DNA from: Christensenellaceae bacterium
GTDB taxonomy: Bacteria > Bacillota > Clostridia > Christensenellales > Aristaeellaceae
DNA length: 25,070 nt
NCBI GenBank assembly: GCA_020025205.1
Contig: JAHHSO010000027.1
Span: 1 to 25,070 of the forward strand
Reading direction: 5' to 3'
A program made the position numbers and the translations under genes. Positions 16,086-22,612 of this stretch are shown piece after piece. The notes below the pieces were generated by a model. That model had not been told where the DNA came from. It saw nothing but the letters and a program-made list of their open reading frames with translations, and searched no databases. Positions within the stretch are counted from its first letter, which is position 1. Each line of letters opens with the position of its first letter.

Positions 16086-16543
16086 CCTCTCACCGCCTTT
16101 CTTTGACATGCAACGCGCGCATCTGAAATATAAAAAACGGACGTCGCCGCGTCCTCCTTGTGTCTGTAGGGGCAGCACCGCCCAAGCGCTGCCCCTGATG
16201 AAGTAAGGTATCCACATGGCCGCCGCAGTTCGTGCGCTGCTCCGGCGCATAATAATCGTCCCCAGCAATTTGCGCGCCGGGGACGTGGTTTTTCTAAGAA
16301 GGATAATCTCATTTTCAGGTGCAGAAAAGTTTTCCCGCCATCCCGCATTCGGGCATAGCTTCGCCCTCCGGCTCCCCGTTCGGGGGCTGGCTGCCGGTTG
16401 TCAGGGTGCGGCCTGACGCCTCTTTTCGGAGCTTTCGGCGTGGGGAATCCTCAACCCGCCGCTTTCCGCTCCTGCTTTTTCCGCCTGACCCGCTGCTCGC
16501 AGCGGGATATGCGTCGGCAATCATGTTTTCTGACTGCACGCCA
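16086..16543 (-). promoter_or_regulatory. Structured 458-base leader between NusG-like gene and terL
   Basis: No convincing gene lies here. Several self-complementary stretches are visible: CCCGCTGC/GCAGCGGG (16489-16506), GTCAGG/CCTGAC (16400-16417), CCCCG/CGGGG (16374-16385), CCCG/CGGG (16342-16353), CGTCCCC/GGGGACG (16257-16285) and AGGGGCAGC/GCTGCCCCT (16168-16196). A terminator-like hairpin lies at its downstream end. A 74-residue frame (16315-16539) exists but is highly Arg/Gly/Ser-rich and lacks a ribosome site. I read the region as a structured RNA leader, possibly the recognition site for the NusG-like protein encoded immediately upstream. Confidence 0.6.
16132..16154 (-). terminator. 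Terminator-like hairpin in the terL leader
   Basis: On the minus strand GGACG, CGGCGA loop, CGTCC, then G and six T (16132-16137). It lies 46 bases before the terL start. The stem is short (5 bp, GC-rich) but the U-tract is good. It would stop transcripts before the late genes unless bypassed. Confidence 0.6.
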
Positions 16544-17077
16544 CTAATTAGCCTGCATCTGACCTTTCTCTTCTCCTGGCGTAATAAATTCTGCGTGCAT
16601 CGTCACCTCGCGCGTTCCGCCCGGAAGCTCCATCGCAACCGTGATGATGCCCTGCCTCTCATCGGCACAGGTGACCTCGTGGGCCACCTCCATAATTGCG
16701 CCGCCGATCACCTGCGTTGCGCTGCCCACGCGCACAACCTGCGTGCCGTTTACACCGTGCCAGTACAGCGCCATTACCGCCGCCATCTGCTCCTCGGGAA
16801 TGGCCTCGTAAGGTTCGCCCAAGATCCGCAGCACGCCGCGCAGATGACGCAGCCTCTGCCACATGTCAGCAGTCATCACACAGCCGACAAAGACATACCC
16901 CGGCATCAGCACGCGCTCGCGTTCCACGCCATTTCTCCCCGTATAGCGCTCGATCGGCAGCAGACTGTCCGTGTCACCAAACTGGTAAACATCCATCGCT
17001 ACATCGCGCTCTTCACCTGTACGCACATGCAGCGCATACCACTCGCGTCTCTGGCTGTCATGATATTTATGATTCAC
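16544..17077 (-). CDS. NusG-family specialised elongation factor (candidate antiterminator)
   Basis: 177 residues from the GTG at 17077, chosen because AAGGTGG lies nine bases upstream; it overlaps the end of the DUF3486 gene by 11 bases. A frame from ATG 17131 would overlap by 65 bases. The NGN domain is clear: REWYALHVRTGEERDV (11-26), RERVLMPGYVFV (53-64), LRGVLRILGEPY (79-90). A KOW-like C-terminal domain follows (about 112-165, VRVGSATQVIGG through MHAEFITP). The total equals that of normal NusG. Specialised paralogues such as RfaH and LoaP bind RNA polymerase and suppress pausing or termination in particular long operons. Here the gene ends the middle cluster, next to a structured leader before the late genes, which suggests late antitermination. 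This role is inferred. Confidence 0.85.
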   Translation of the reverse strand: MNHKYHDSQRREWYALHVRTGEERDVAMDVYQFGDTDSLLPIERYTGRNGVERERVLMPGYVFVGCVMTADMWQRLRHLRGVLRILGEPYEAIPEEQMAAVMALYWHGVNGTQVVRVGSATQVIGGAIMEVAHEVTCADERQGIITVAMELPGGTREVTMHAEFITPGEEKGQMQAN

Positions 17078-17639
17078 TTGCTTCCACCACCTTATCAGCC
17101 GCTGCCATGCTGGCCGCCTCAAGCTGTGCAAGCAGCTCCGGGGTTCCCTGCACCTGTGCCGTCAGCTCTGCCAGCATTGCCTGACGAATCTGCTCAACAT
17201 CCTTGGCATAGGCGCGTACCATGCGCTCCTTGTACACCGCGTTGCGTTGATTTTTCAGCGCCAGCTCAATCAGCTTTGGAAGCGGAATTTCGCTGTAATC
17301 CTCCGCCGACGCCTCGGAAAGCGCCTGAATCAGATTGTCCATCACCAGCGCATTGGCCGCATCGGACAATTCCAAGCCTCTATGCTCCTTCATCGCCGCG
17401 ATGATCGCGTTGGCGTTTTCCCGAATGTATTGCAGTCGCATCGTCGCGCGCCCTATCCTCTGGGCATATCGGCCTATGCTGCTCTTGCTGATCTCGTACC
17501 CGGCCTGCGTACAAAAGTCCGCAATCTCCTTGTAGCTGATGGTTCGATCAAGCAGCATGCTTTCCACCTGCACGCGGATGTCGTCCGGCAGCTCGTCCAT
17601 CCGGCTGCATACCCGCGTGCGTTCCCGCTTTCGTCCCAT
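17067..17639 (-). CDS. DUF3486 protein (Mu gp27-like, probable small terminase)
   Basis: 190 residues, ATG at 17639, sharing one base with the previous stop. It begins MGRKRERTRVCSRMDELPDDIRVQVESMLLD with a helix-turn-helix (ISYKEIADFCTQAGYEISKSSIGRYAQRIG, about residues 34-63), then a long helical region (NLIQALSEASAEDYSEIPLPKLIELALKNQ). This is the DUF3486 pattern of Mu-like phages, where gp27 is linked to packaging as a probable small terminase subunit that recognises the phage end. It is interesting that it is paired with a non-Mu TerL, with the NusG-like gene and leader between them. Confidence 0.85.
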   Translation of the reverse strand: MGRKRERTRVCSRMDELPDDIRVQVESMLLDRTISYKEIADFCTQAGYEISKSSIGRYAQRIGRATMRLQYIRENANAIIAAMKEHRGLELSDAANALVMDNLIQALSEASAEDYSEIPLPKLIELALKNQRNAVYKERMVRAYAKDVEQIRQAMLAELTAQVQGTPELLAQLEAASMAAADKVVEASES

Positions 17640-17968
17640 TACTGGCGGGCAGGATCGCCGAAGGCTACGCCTTCGTCGTCAATCGTGCCTTCCATCAGGT
17701 CGATGCCCTTTGACGTCAGGCGGACGAGCGCCTCACGCGGCGGATCTTGCACAAGCGTCACAGGCTCGTCCCCCACATACACCCGAACATATCCCTTGTC
17801 CGCCAGATAGTAAATATGGGATCCAATCTCCGATGAAATATGCGGATCATCCTGCATCATCGCATATTCCAGCGTTCTTTGCATAATCGCCGTGCTGGGG
17901 TTGCCGTAGAGCAGCGTCAGCAGCGCGCCTCTCGCGCATTTGCGCCGCAGAATGGCCATCTTGTCCAT
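17639..17968 (-). CDS. Winged-helix small protein (Mu gp26 position)
   Basis: 109 residues, ATG at 17968 (MDKMAILRRKCARGALLTLLYG). The pattern ARGALLTLLYGNPSTAIMQRTLEYAM... ISSEIGSHIYYLADKGYVRVYVGD... LVRLTSKGIDLMEGTIDD is that of a winged-helix fold: helix, recognition helix, and a beta wing ending in LTxKGxxLLEG. In Mu-like phages a small protein of this size is encoded between gp25 and gp27. It may bind DNA or serve in the packaging complex. The stop and start overlap with the neighbouring genes indicates tight coupling. Confidence 0.7.
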   Translation of the reverse strand: MDKMAILRRKCARGALLTLLYGNPSTAIMQRTLEYAMMQDDPHISSEIGSHIYYLADKGYVRVYVGDEPVTLVQDPPREALVRLTSKGIDLMEGTIDDEGVAFGDPARQ

Positions 17969-18261
17969 TTACTTTTCTCCCTTCCCGCTGCCAGACAGCA
18001 GCGAAATAATCTGATCCAATTTCCTGTCGTGGTTGGCCGTAGAACGAATAAAATCCTCACGCAGCGTGTACAAAAAGGGCAATTCGCTGATCGTCTTGTT
18101 CAGCTTTTCCTGCAGATCATAGGTCTGCCCTTCCTGCTTTTCCATGCGTTTTTCGATCTTATCCAGATTTCGCTTCAGAAAAAAATCACCGTGCTGCACA
18201 GCGCACCCACTATGCCTGTGATAATCCATCTCGCATACGGATTATCAAGCACCTCTTCCAT
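17969..18261 (-). CDS. DUF2730-like membrane protein (Mu gp25-like), frame broken or shifted at a T7 run
   Basis: The first part starts at ATG 18261 (MEEVLDNPYARW) with GGTGAG upstream and encodes one membrane helix (WIITGIVGALCSTVIFF), then hits TGA at 18177-18175. The -1 frame carries on directly with LKRNLDKIEKRMEKQEGQTYDLQ... and ends at 17969, a coiled-coil with LPFLYTLREDF. Joined, they make a 97-residue protein with one N-terminal membrane segment and a cytoplasmic coiled coil, the DUF2730 layout, and it lies where Mu gp25 lies. The junction is a run of seven T (18179-18185 on the plus strand as A) that contains T TTT TTC, a classic -1 slip heptamer. It is either programmed frameshifting or a one-base length change. 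Confidence 0.68.
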
Positions 18262-18288
18262 CTTCTCACCGCCCATCCTGCTGGTTGT

Positions 18289-18318
18289 AAAAAAGTCGCA
18301 GCCATTTCCGGCTGCGAC
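18289..18318 (-). terminator. Strong intrinsic terminator after mor
   Basis: On the minus strand GTCGCAGCC, loop GGAAAT, GGCTGCGAC, then six T (18289-18294). The nine-base stem is perfect and GC-rich. It lies about 43 bases after the mor stop, so it probably ends the early transcript. Confidence 0.88.
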
Positions 18319-18319
18319 C

Positions 18320-18348
18320 ATTATCGCATATTCGATTGAGAAAAAACT
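18320..18348 (-). promoter_or_regulatory. Candidate activator-dependent middle promoter overlapping the terminator
   Basis: On the minus strand an extended -10 element TGCGATAAT occupies 18328-18320. Around 17 bases upstream there is only a T-run (AGTTTT), with no good -35 match, as expected for a promoter that needs an activator such as Mor. Transcription would start near 18313, inside the first arm of the terminator. The site lies directly after mor, where Mu has its middle promoter. Support is positional plus the -10 match only. Confidence 0.4.
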
Positions 18349-18360
18349 TTCACGCACGTC

Positions 18361-18693
18361 TTAGAGATTTGCTTTTCCATCGACAAAATCGAACAAATCC
18401 ATCTGTCCGTCAAGCCTGCCGCCGACCAGCCTTCTGACCCAGCTTTCGCTCACGTCATATGTCTTTGCCAGCTGCTGGGCATTGTTCCCATCATACTCCT
18501 CCTTGATCTTGCGATCACGCAGTGTGCGATATATGGAATCCAGCTTTGGAATGTAAATCACCATTCCACTATAAGTCGCCACGATCTCCACGGCTGTTTC
18601 GACTCCCACCACCTCTGCCAGATCGTGGATCGTCTGATTTTGCAAATCTTCGATGCGCACGTCCTTTGCCCAGTCGGGAGCCATGCTGTCCAT
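18361..18693 (-). CDS. mor: Mor family transcription activator (middle operon regulator)
   Basis: 110 residues, ATG at 18693, with GGAGGG upstream and only 4 bases after the gemA stop. Mor/C family signs: LAEVVGVETAVEIVATYSG then the conserved IYIPK (46-50), then LRDRKIKEEYDGNNAQQLAKTYDVSESWVRRLV (about 58-90) with the C-terminal helix-turn-helix. In Mu, Mor forms a dimer and activates the middle promoter. The gene is last in the early cluster and a strong terminator follows, consistent with that job. No second Mor/C-family gene (Mu C) appears in the window. Confidence 0.92.
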   Translation of the reverse strand: MDSMAPDWAKDVRIEDLQNQTIHDLAEVVGVETAVEIVATYSGMVIYIPKLDSIYRTLRDRKIKEEYDGNNAQQLAKTYDVSESWVRRLVGGRLDGQMDLFDFVDGKANL

Positions 18694-18697
18694 CGCC

Positions 18698-19129
18698 TTA
18701 TCCCTCCATTTTCCGCTCTCCCCGCCCTCCGTTGCGCATGGCCTTCAGTCCATCAATCACCCGGGCACCTTGCTGAACTGTCAGAAATCGCATATCTTCC
18801 ACCCCTGCGTACTTGCGCAGGAATCCGCGCAGCCGTTCGGGCTTATCTATCCATCCAAGGTCGCGGGTCAGCACGGTGATCATCCGCCTTTGTGCATCTG
18901 TCGCTCTGGTGCCGCCCATGCTGCACCTCGGAACACCTGGCCGTTCTCCAGCGCGCGCCTTCAGTTCGTCGATCATTCGCCCAGCCTCGCGTCCGGTCAA
19001 CGCGCTGATGCTTTCCAGCCCGCTAATCCGATAGGCGATGGCATGCAGATCATCTTCGTCCATGTCCAGCCTTTTCCCGAGCGCCCAGATCGCTTTGATC
19101 TGCGCTGCGCTCGCTTTGTATGCCGCCAT
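18698..19129 (-). CDS. gemA: GemA / Mu gp16-like regulatory protein (DUF1018)
   Basis: 143 residues, ATG at 19129 (MAAYKASAAQIKAIWALGKRLDMDEDDLHAI). The DUF1018 pattern is clear: AQIKAIWALGKRLDMDEDDLHAIAYRISGLESISALTGREAGRMIDELK, then a second repeat-like half (TDAQRRMITVLTRDLGW... LRGFLRKYAGVEDMRFLTVQQGARVIDGLK). In Mu this protein affects host gene expression and DNA supercoiling. It sits directly before mor, as in Mu. Confidence 0.9.
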   Translation of the reverse strand: MAAYKASAAQIKAIWALGKRLDMDEDDLHAIAYRISGLESISALTGREAGRMIDELKARAGERPGVPRCSMGGTRATDAQRRMITVLTRDLGWIDKPERLRGFLRKYAGVEDMRFLTVQQGARVIDGLKAMRNGGRGERKMEG

Positions 19130-19194
19130 GCCGACATGCCCCCTCTCTCTTTCTCCTGAAAATCACCATGCGCAGCACTGTGACGCGGAGCCGA

Positions 19195-19704
19195 TCATTC
19201 CGCCAGCGCCTCCTCGTCCACCTCGTATCCAAACACATCCTCAACCTCCAGCTTCGCGCCCACAGCTGCTATTTCACAGGCGCTGTACTTCTTGAGCGCA
19301 TCCTTGTCAATCTTCGGCTCAGGATAAACCACGCACTCCGTCATATCGCGCCGCAGCAGTTCAGAAAGAATCGCCTTCACTTTTTCCGCACCTCGCGGCA
19401 GGATCAAACGCGTACTCTGCCTGAATCCAACCTTACCAAACGTGAGCGCTTTGCTCTTGGCCTTTCCCATGTCAGCCCTGTGGGCGATGGCGAAGTCCTT
19501 GATCGCCGTTTCCAGCAGTGCTGTCTGCTCCCGGATCGGGCGGGCTTTTGCGTCTGCCGTGGCCTTTGCATCCGCAATCCGTTCGTTCATCACGTTCTCA
19601 ATCGCCGTCAAGTCACGCCGGTTCTCGCCGATCTGCCGCAGCGCTTCGTCTGCCTCCTGCCAGTTCTCGAACTTCAGCGCACAGCGCACCTTTTGTCTTG
19701 CCAT
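19195..19704 (-). CDS. gam: Mu Gam-like host-nuclease inhibitor (DNA-end protection)
   Basis: 169 residues from the ATG at 19704 (MARQKVRCALKFENWQEAD), chosen because AGGAGA lies upstream; the longer frame from 19764 would overlap the upstream gene. Gam signs: LRQIGENRRDLTAIENVMNERIADAKATADAKARPIREQTALLETAIKDFAIAHRADM, the long paired helices of the Ku-like fold, then GKAKSKALTFGKVGFRQSTRLILP, which matches the Gam beta core. Gam binds double-stranded DNA ends and blocks host exonucleases, protecting the incoming linear phage DNA. Position in the early cluster before gemA is normal. Confidence 0.88.
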   Translation of the reverse strand: MARQKVRCALKFENWQEADEALRQIGENRRDLTAIENVMNERIADAKATADAKARPIREQTALLETAIKDFAIAHRADMGKAKSKALTFGKVGFRQSTRLILPRGAEKVKAILSELLRRDMTECVVYPEPKIDKDALKKYSACEIAAVGAKLEVEDVFGYEVDEEALAE

Positions 19705-19715
19705 AAACCATTCTC

Positions 19716-20696
19716 CTATCTGTCGTTCATCAGGCGCAGGTCGCGCCCATAGAATTTGATGCATACCGTCTTGCGTACATCCATCAGCCGGGATGCTACA
19801 CGTTCCGTATACAGCTCAAGCATCTGCTCCGGAGATAGATTGGTGCTGATGATCGTATGCAAATCGTTATTGTTGCGCTCGTTGATGATCTGGAACAGGT
19901 ACGAGCTGGTGCTCTTGGTCTGCGGCTCCGTACCCAGATCGTCAATGAAAAGCAAATCACAGGTCTGCAAATCATCGACAGCCTTGCTCTGGCTGCCGTC
20001 AAACTGGAACTTGCGCATCAGCTCCATCATCCTGTACGCCGTCACACGCCGCACAACAAATGCCCTGTCCATCACTCTGGATGCGATGCAGTCCGCCACA
20101 AATGTCTTTCCCAGACCAGGAAGACCGAAGAAAATGAGATTAGGTTTCTGTGTGTCCGGGAAGTCTTCCGCATATCGTCGAGCCGCGCGCTCGATTCGGC
20201 GCATGTGCTCGCGCTGCGTGGTCTTCTCCCCCTTCACCGGTTCATCTGGAAACACGTTCAGGTCAAACTGATCGAAGCTATGCGCCCCAAGTCCACCCAT
20301 GCGTTCTCCTCTGTTTTCCTCATCCATGATGCGCTGCTTCATACAGGCGCACAGCTCATGTACCGGCTCACCTACATACCCGGTATCCCGGCAAGCTGGG
20401 CACCTGTATATGGGCTGAAGGTAGTCCTGTGTAAACCCCGCGTGCTCCAGCGCATCCCGAATGTCCTGATTGACCTGCTCGATTTGTGCTGTCAATGCCT
20501 GCGTATCAATCCTATGACCGCCCAGTGCCTGCCGCATGGCTCGCATCAGCAGCTCCCTTCTCTCATCCAGCAGCCGTGCCGCATCTGCGGATTGTCCCCT
20601 CACTTCTTCCTCGCGTCTGTGTCCCTCTCGCTGGTTGTTTACGCGCACCTGCTCGTATTCGCCCAGCAGTCGTCTGATTGTACTTGATGTATCCAT
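19716..20696 (-). CDS. DnaC/DnaI-type helicase loader ATPase
   Basis: 326 residues, ATG at 20696, with AAGGAGGTGG just upstream. N-terminal coiled coil (1 to about 90), then a zinc-binding motif CPACRDTGYVGEPVHELCAC (Cys 99, 102, 116, 118), as in DnaI and phage loaders. AAA+ core: Walker A GLPGLGKT (191-198), Walker B LLFIDD (248-253), sensor STNLSPEQM, arginine finger in ERVASRLMD. These proteins load the replicative helicase. Mu relies on the host loader, so an own loader would let the phage start replication at transposition forks without host help. IstB-like ATPases share the motifs, but the zinc motif and the presence of a separate MuB-like gene favour a loader. Confidence 0.85.
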   Translation of the reverse strand: MDTSSTIRRLLGEYEQVRVNNQREGHRREEEVRGQSADAARLLDERRELLMRAMRQALGGHRIDTQALTAQIEQVNQDIRDALEHAGFTQDYLQPIYRCPACRDTGYVGEPVHELCACMKQRIMDEENRGERMGGLGAHSFDQFDLNVFPDEPVKGEKTTQREHMRRIERAARRYAEDFPDTQKPNLIFFGLPGLGKTFVADCIASRVMDRAFVVRRVTAYRMMELMRKFQFDGSQSKAVDDLQTCDLLFIDDLGTEPQTKSTSSYLFQIINERNNNDLHTIISTNLSPEQMLELYTERVASRLMDVRKTVCIKFYGRDLRLMNDR

Positions 20697-20817
20697 TCGC
20701 CACCTCCTTCAAACCATGAGCGCCGCGTCCCTTCCATGACGCACCCGGCTTGCACGGGTCATAGTCTGCCGCTGCCTGTTGCAGAACACAGGCAGGTAGC
20801 AGACCGGGTCTTGCGGT

Positions 20818-21021
20818 TCATTTTCTTGTCTCCATCTGTCTCGTTGCTTCCGCCAGTGTATGCCCGCGCGGTGTGTAGCGGACTCCGTAGCGCTGGTAAA
20901 ATGCAGCATCCCCCAATAGCAGCCAATCCTTGGCCGCCGCAACTGCATTCACTTTGCGCACCAGATGGCCTGTCTCGTCCCGGACGATCAGAAGCCCACC
21001 GTTCTGCTTTGCAGTCAGCAT
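20818..21021 (-). CDS. Small early protein of unknown function, 67 residues
   Basis: ATG at 21021 with GGGGAGAGAGAA upstream, 12 bases after the MuB-like stop. The sequence (MLTAKQNGGLLIVRDETGHL... LGDAAFYQRYGVRYTPRGHT) suggests a compact alpha/beta domain. Many Mu-like phages encode small unrecognised proteins between B and gam. No function can be given. The 121 bases downstream, before the helicase loader, hold an 8-bp hairpin (CTGCCTGT/ACAGGCAG, 20772-20795) and no convincing gene. Confidence 0.6.
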   Translation of the reverse strand: MLTAKQNGGLLIVRDETGHLVRKVNAVAAAKDWLLLGDAAFYQRYGVRYTPRGHTLAEATRQMETRK

Positions 21022-21033
21022 TTCTCTCTCCCC

Positions 21034-22056
21034 TTATCCCTGCAGCTTGTAGCAGCGCGCTCCGGCGAGGATCTCCGGCGTCACCGTTGCGCCCGACGCT
21101 GCCTCAAGACACATTCCGAAAATCTCGATGAAGTTGCCCATTCCGCCGTGCCGTGCATCCGTGGCAATCAGTGTCAGCTCTGCCGCCGCGTGCGGCTCAA
21201 CATCATATTGGGCAAGGATCTCGCGCACCTCATCCGGCTTGATGCCTGTCAGCTTGATCTCGTACTTTCTTCGATAAAGCTGCGAAAGATTGGCACGCCC
21301 GCTGCCGTGGGTCAGGATCTCTTCCAGCCTCGGCGGGCCGACCAGCACGATTGGCGTGCCCGTCTCGTCCCAGAGCTGGCGCAGCAGCTCAAACTTCTTC
21401 ACGTCCCAGCCGTTGTACAGGTGATCCGCTTCATCAAAGATCAGCATGGCGTCCTCACGCGCCGTCAGCTCGCGCTGGATGCGCCGCACCCGCTCGTCGT
21501 TGCTGCCGCCTACCGCGATGCCCAGGCTGTCCGCGATGGTATCCAGCAGGTCGCGCATCCTCATCGTCGAGCGACAGGTCATCAGGTGTACGCCCTGCAC
21601 GCGCTGTGCAAACTCCCGCACGACAGTCGTTTTGCCGATGCCAGGATACCCGATAACCACGCACATTTTTCTCTTCTCTCGCGTCCATTCCAACAAACCG
21701 GTGGCCTCGATGAACTCGCGCGTTTTGTACAGTTCAATTTCCCGCTTGAATGCGCGCGGCGCTTCGTTCTCCATCTCCGCATCATGCACATTTTCGAGAA
21801 CTTCACTTTCGGCCTGCGCCTCAATGGCGGTCACCCACTCATTGAGCTTCGCTTCCTGCTCCGGCCTGATCTTCATGTGCCCATTGGCAAACATGGAAAT
21901 CGCGCTGCGGCTCACGCCGGTCGCCGCGCTGATCTGCGTGAAGTTGTAATTGTACCGCACACCATTGATGGTCACGCCCACATCACGCAGCCGATTAATT
22001 CTGTCCTCCAGCGATGCGCTGCTTCTTCTTTGCTCAATCAATGCTCTGGCTTCCAT
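21034..22056 (-). CDS. MuB-like target-DNA activator ATPase
   Basis: 340 residues, ATG at 22056, with GAAAGGAG upstream. An N-terminal helix-turn-helix (FTQISAATGVSRSAISMFANGHMKI, about 39-63) is followed by a linker and an AAA+ domain: Walker A GYPGIGKTT (136-144), Walker B MLIFDEAD (204-211), and sensor region LVGPPRLEEIL. The arginine-rich RRKYEIKLTGI follows. MuB binds DNA as ATP-dependent filaments, selects the target, and activates MuA. Length (Mu B is 312) and layout match, and the gene follows the transposase in the early cluster. Confidence 0.92.
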   Translation of the reverse strand: MEARALIEQRRSSASLEDRINRLRDVGVTINGVRYNYNFTQISAATGVSRSAISMFANGHMKIRPEQEAKLNEWVTAIEAQAESEVLENVHDAEMENEAPRAFKREIELYKTREFIEATGLLEWTREKRKMCVVIGYPGIGKTTVVREFAQRVQGVHLMTCRSTMRMRDLLDTIADSLGIAVGGSNDERVRRIQRELTAREDAMLIFDEADHLYNGWDVKKFELLRQLWDETGTPIVLVGPPRLEEILTHGSGRANLSQLYRRKYEIKLTGIKPDEVREILAQYDVEPHAAAELTLIATDARHGGMGNFIEIFGMCLEAASGATVTPEILAGARCYKLQG

Positions 22057-22069
22057 GTTTCTTCTCCTT

Positions 22070-22414
22070 TCACTCGTTCACGCTGTCTACCCGGCGCGCA
22101 TTGCGCAGGCGGGTGGCTGTCACCACATCGCCGATCGTCACGCCCTGCATCGCCTCGCGCAGTCCTGCTTCGTAGCCGTCGCACCAGCTCGCCTCGCGTT
22201 CGCGCTTTGATTCCATTTGGTGCAGCGACCGCGTCTTGCTCTCCAGTTCCACCAGCATCGCCTCGTTATGCTGCCTGGCCTTCTCCATGCCGCGCTCCGC
22301 CGTCCTGCGTTCGTGCTCCTGCACATTTTTGAGCGACCCGTAGTAGCTCACCATCAGATAAGCCCCGGCAGCGACGCCGCTGCCGAAAATCGCAATGCCC
22401 ATCAATGCATCCAT
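22070..22414 (-). CDS. Small membrane-anchored coiled-coil protein
   Basis: 114 residues from the ATG at 22414 (MDALMGIAIFGSGVAAGAYLMVSYY), chosen because AAGGAGG lies 8 bases upstream; an ATG at 22432 lies before that site. One N-terminal membrane helix (about residues 5-25), then a charged coiled coil (QEHERRTAERGMEKARQHNEAMLVELESKTRSL). The C-terminus (YEAGLREAMQGVTIGDVVTATRL) is a short separate region. It sits between the cargo gene and the MuB gene. No family recognised; a role at the membrane in early infection is speculation. Confidence 0.65.
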   Translation of the reverse strand: MDALMGIAIFGSGVAAGAYLMVSYYGSLKNVQEHERRTAERGMEKARQHNEAMLVELESKTRSLHQMESKREREASWCDGYEAGLREAMQGVTIGDVVTATRLRNARRVDSVNE

Positions 22415-22561
22415 CTGTGGTTCCTCCTTCATGTTTTAGCTATGCCTGCCGGATTTTCCCGGCCAGCCCGCATCATTTGGTGCAGGTCGGTCAAGCTGTA
22501 AGCGCCGCGCCCGGCTTTTTGCAGGGCGGCCCCGGCTTCCACGGGGCTGGGCCTTGGGCTA

Positions 22562-22590
22562 TTGTAAAATCATTACATCTGGTTTATAAT
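22562..22590 (+). promoter_or_regulatory. SigA-type promoter of the cargo gene
   Basis: TTGTAA (22562-22567), 17-base spacer, TATAAT (22585-22590, perfect -10). Transcription should start near 22597, leaving a leader of only about 16 bases in which AAGGAGG (22598-22604) is almost the first thing transcribed. This is a constitutive-looking promoter, independent of phage regulators. Confidence 0.85.
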
Positions 22591-22612
22591 GTCAAAAAAG
22601 GAGGTTTCTTCT

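Noticed and set aside
16315..16539. A 74-residue frame in the terL leader
   Set aside because: No ribosome site, low-complexity Arg/Gly/Ser composition, and it is made up of hairpin-forming stretches; better explained as structured RNA.
20709..20948. A minus frame between the 67-residue gene and the helicase loader
   Set aside because: It overlaps the 67-residue gene in another frame, lacks its own ribosome site, and has shadow-like composition.
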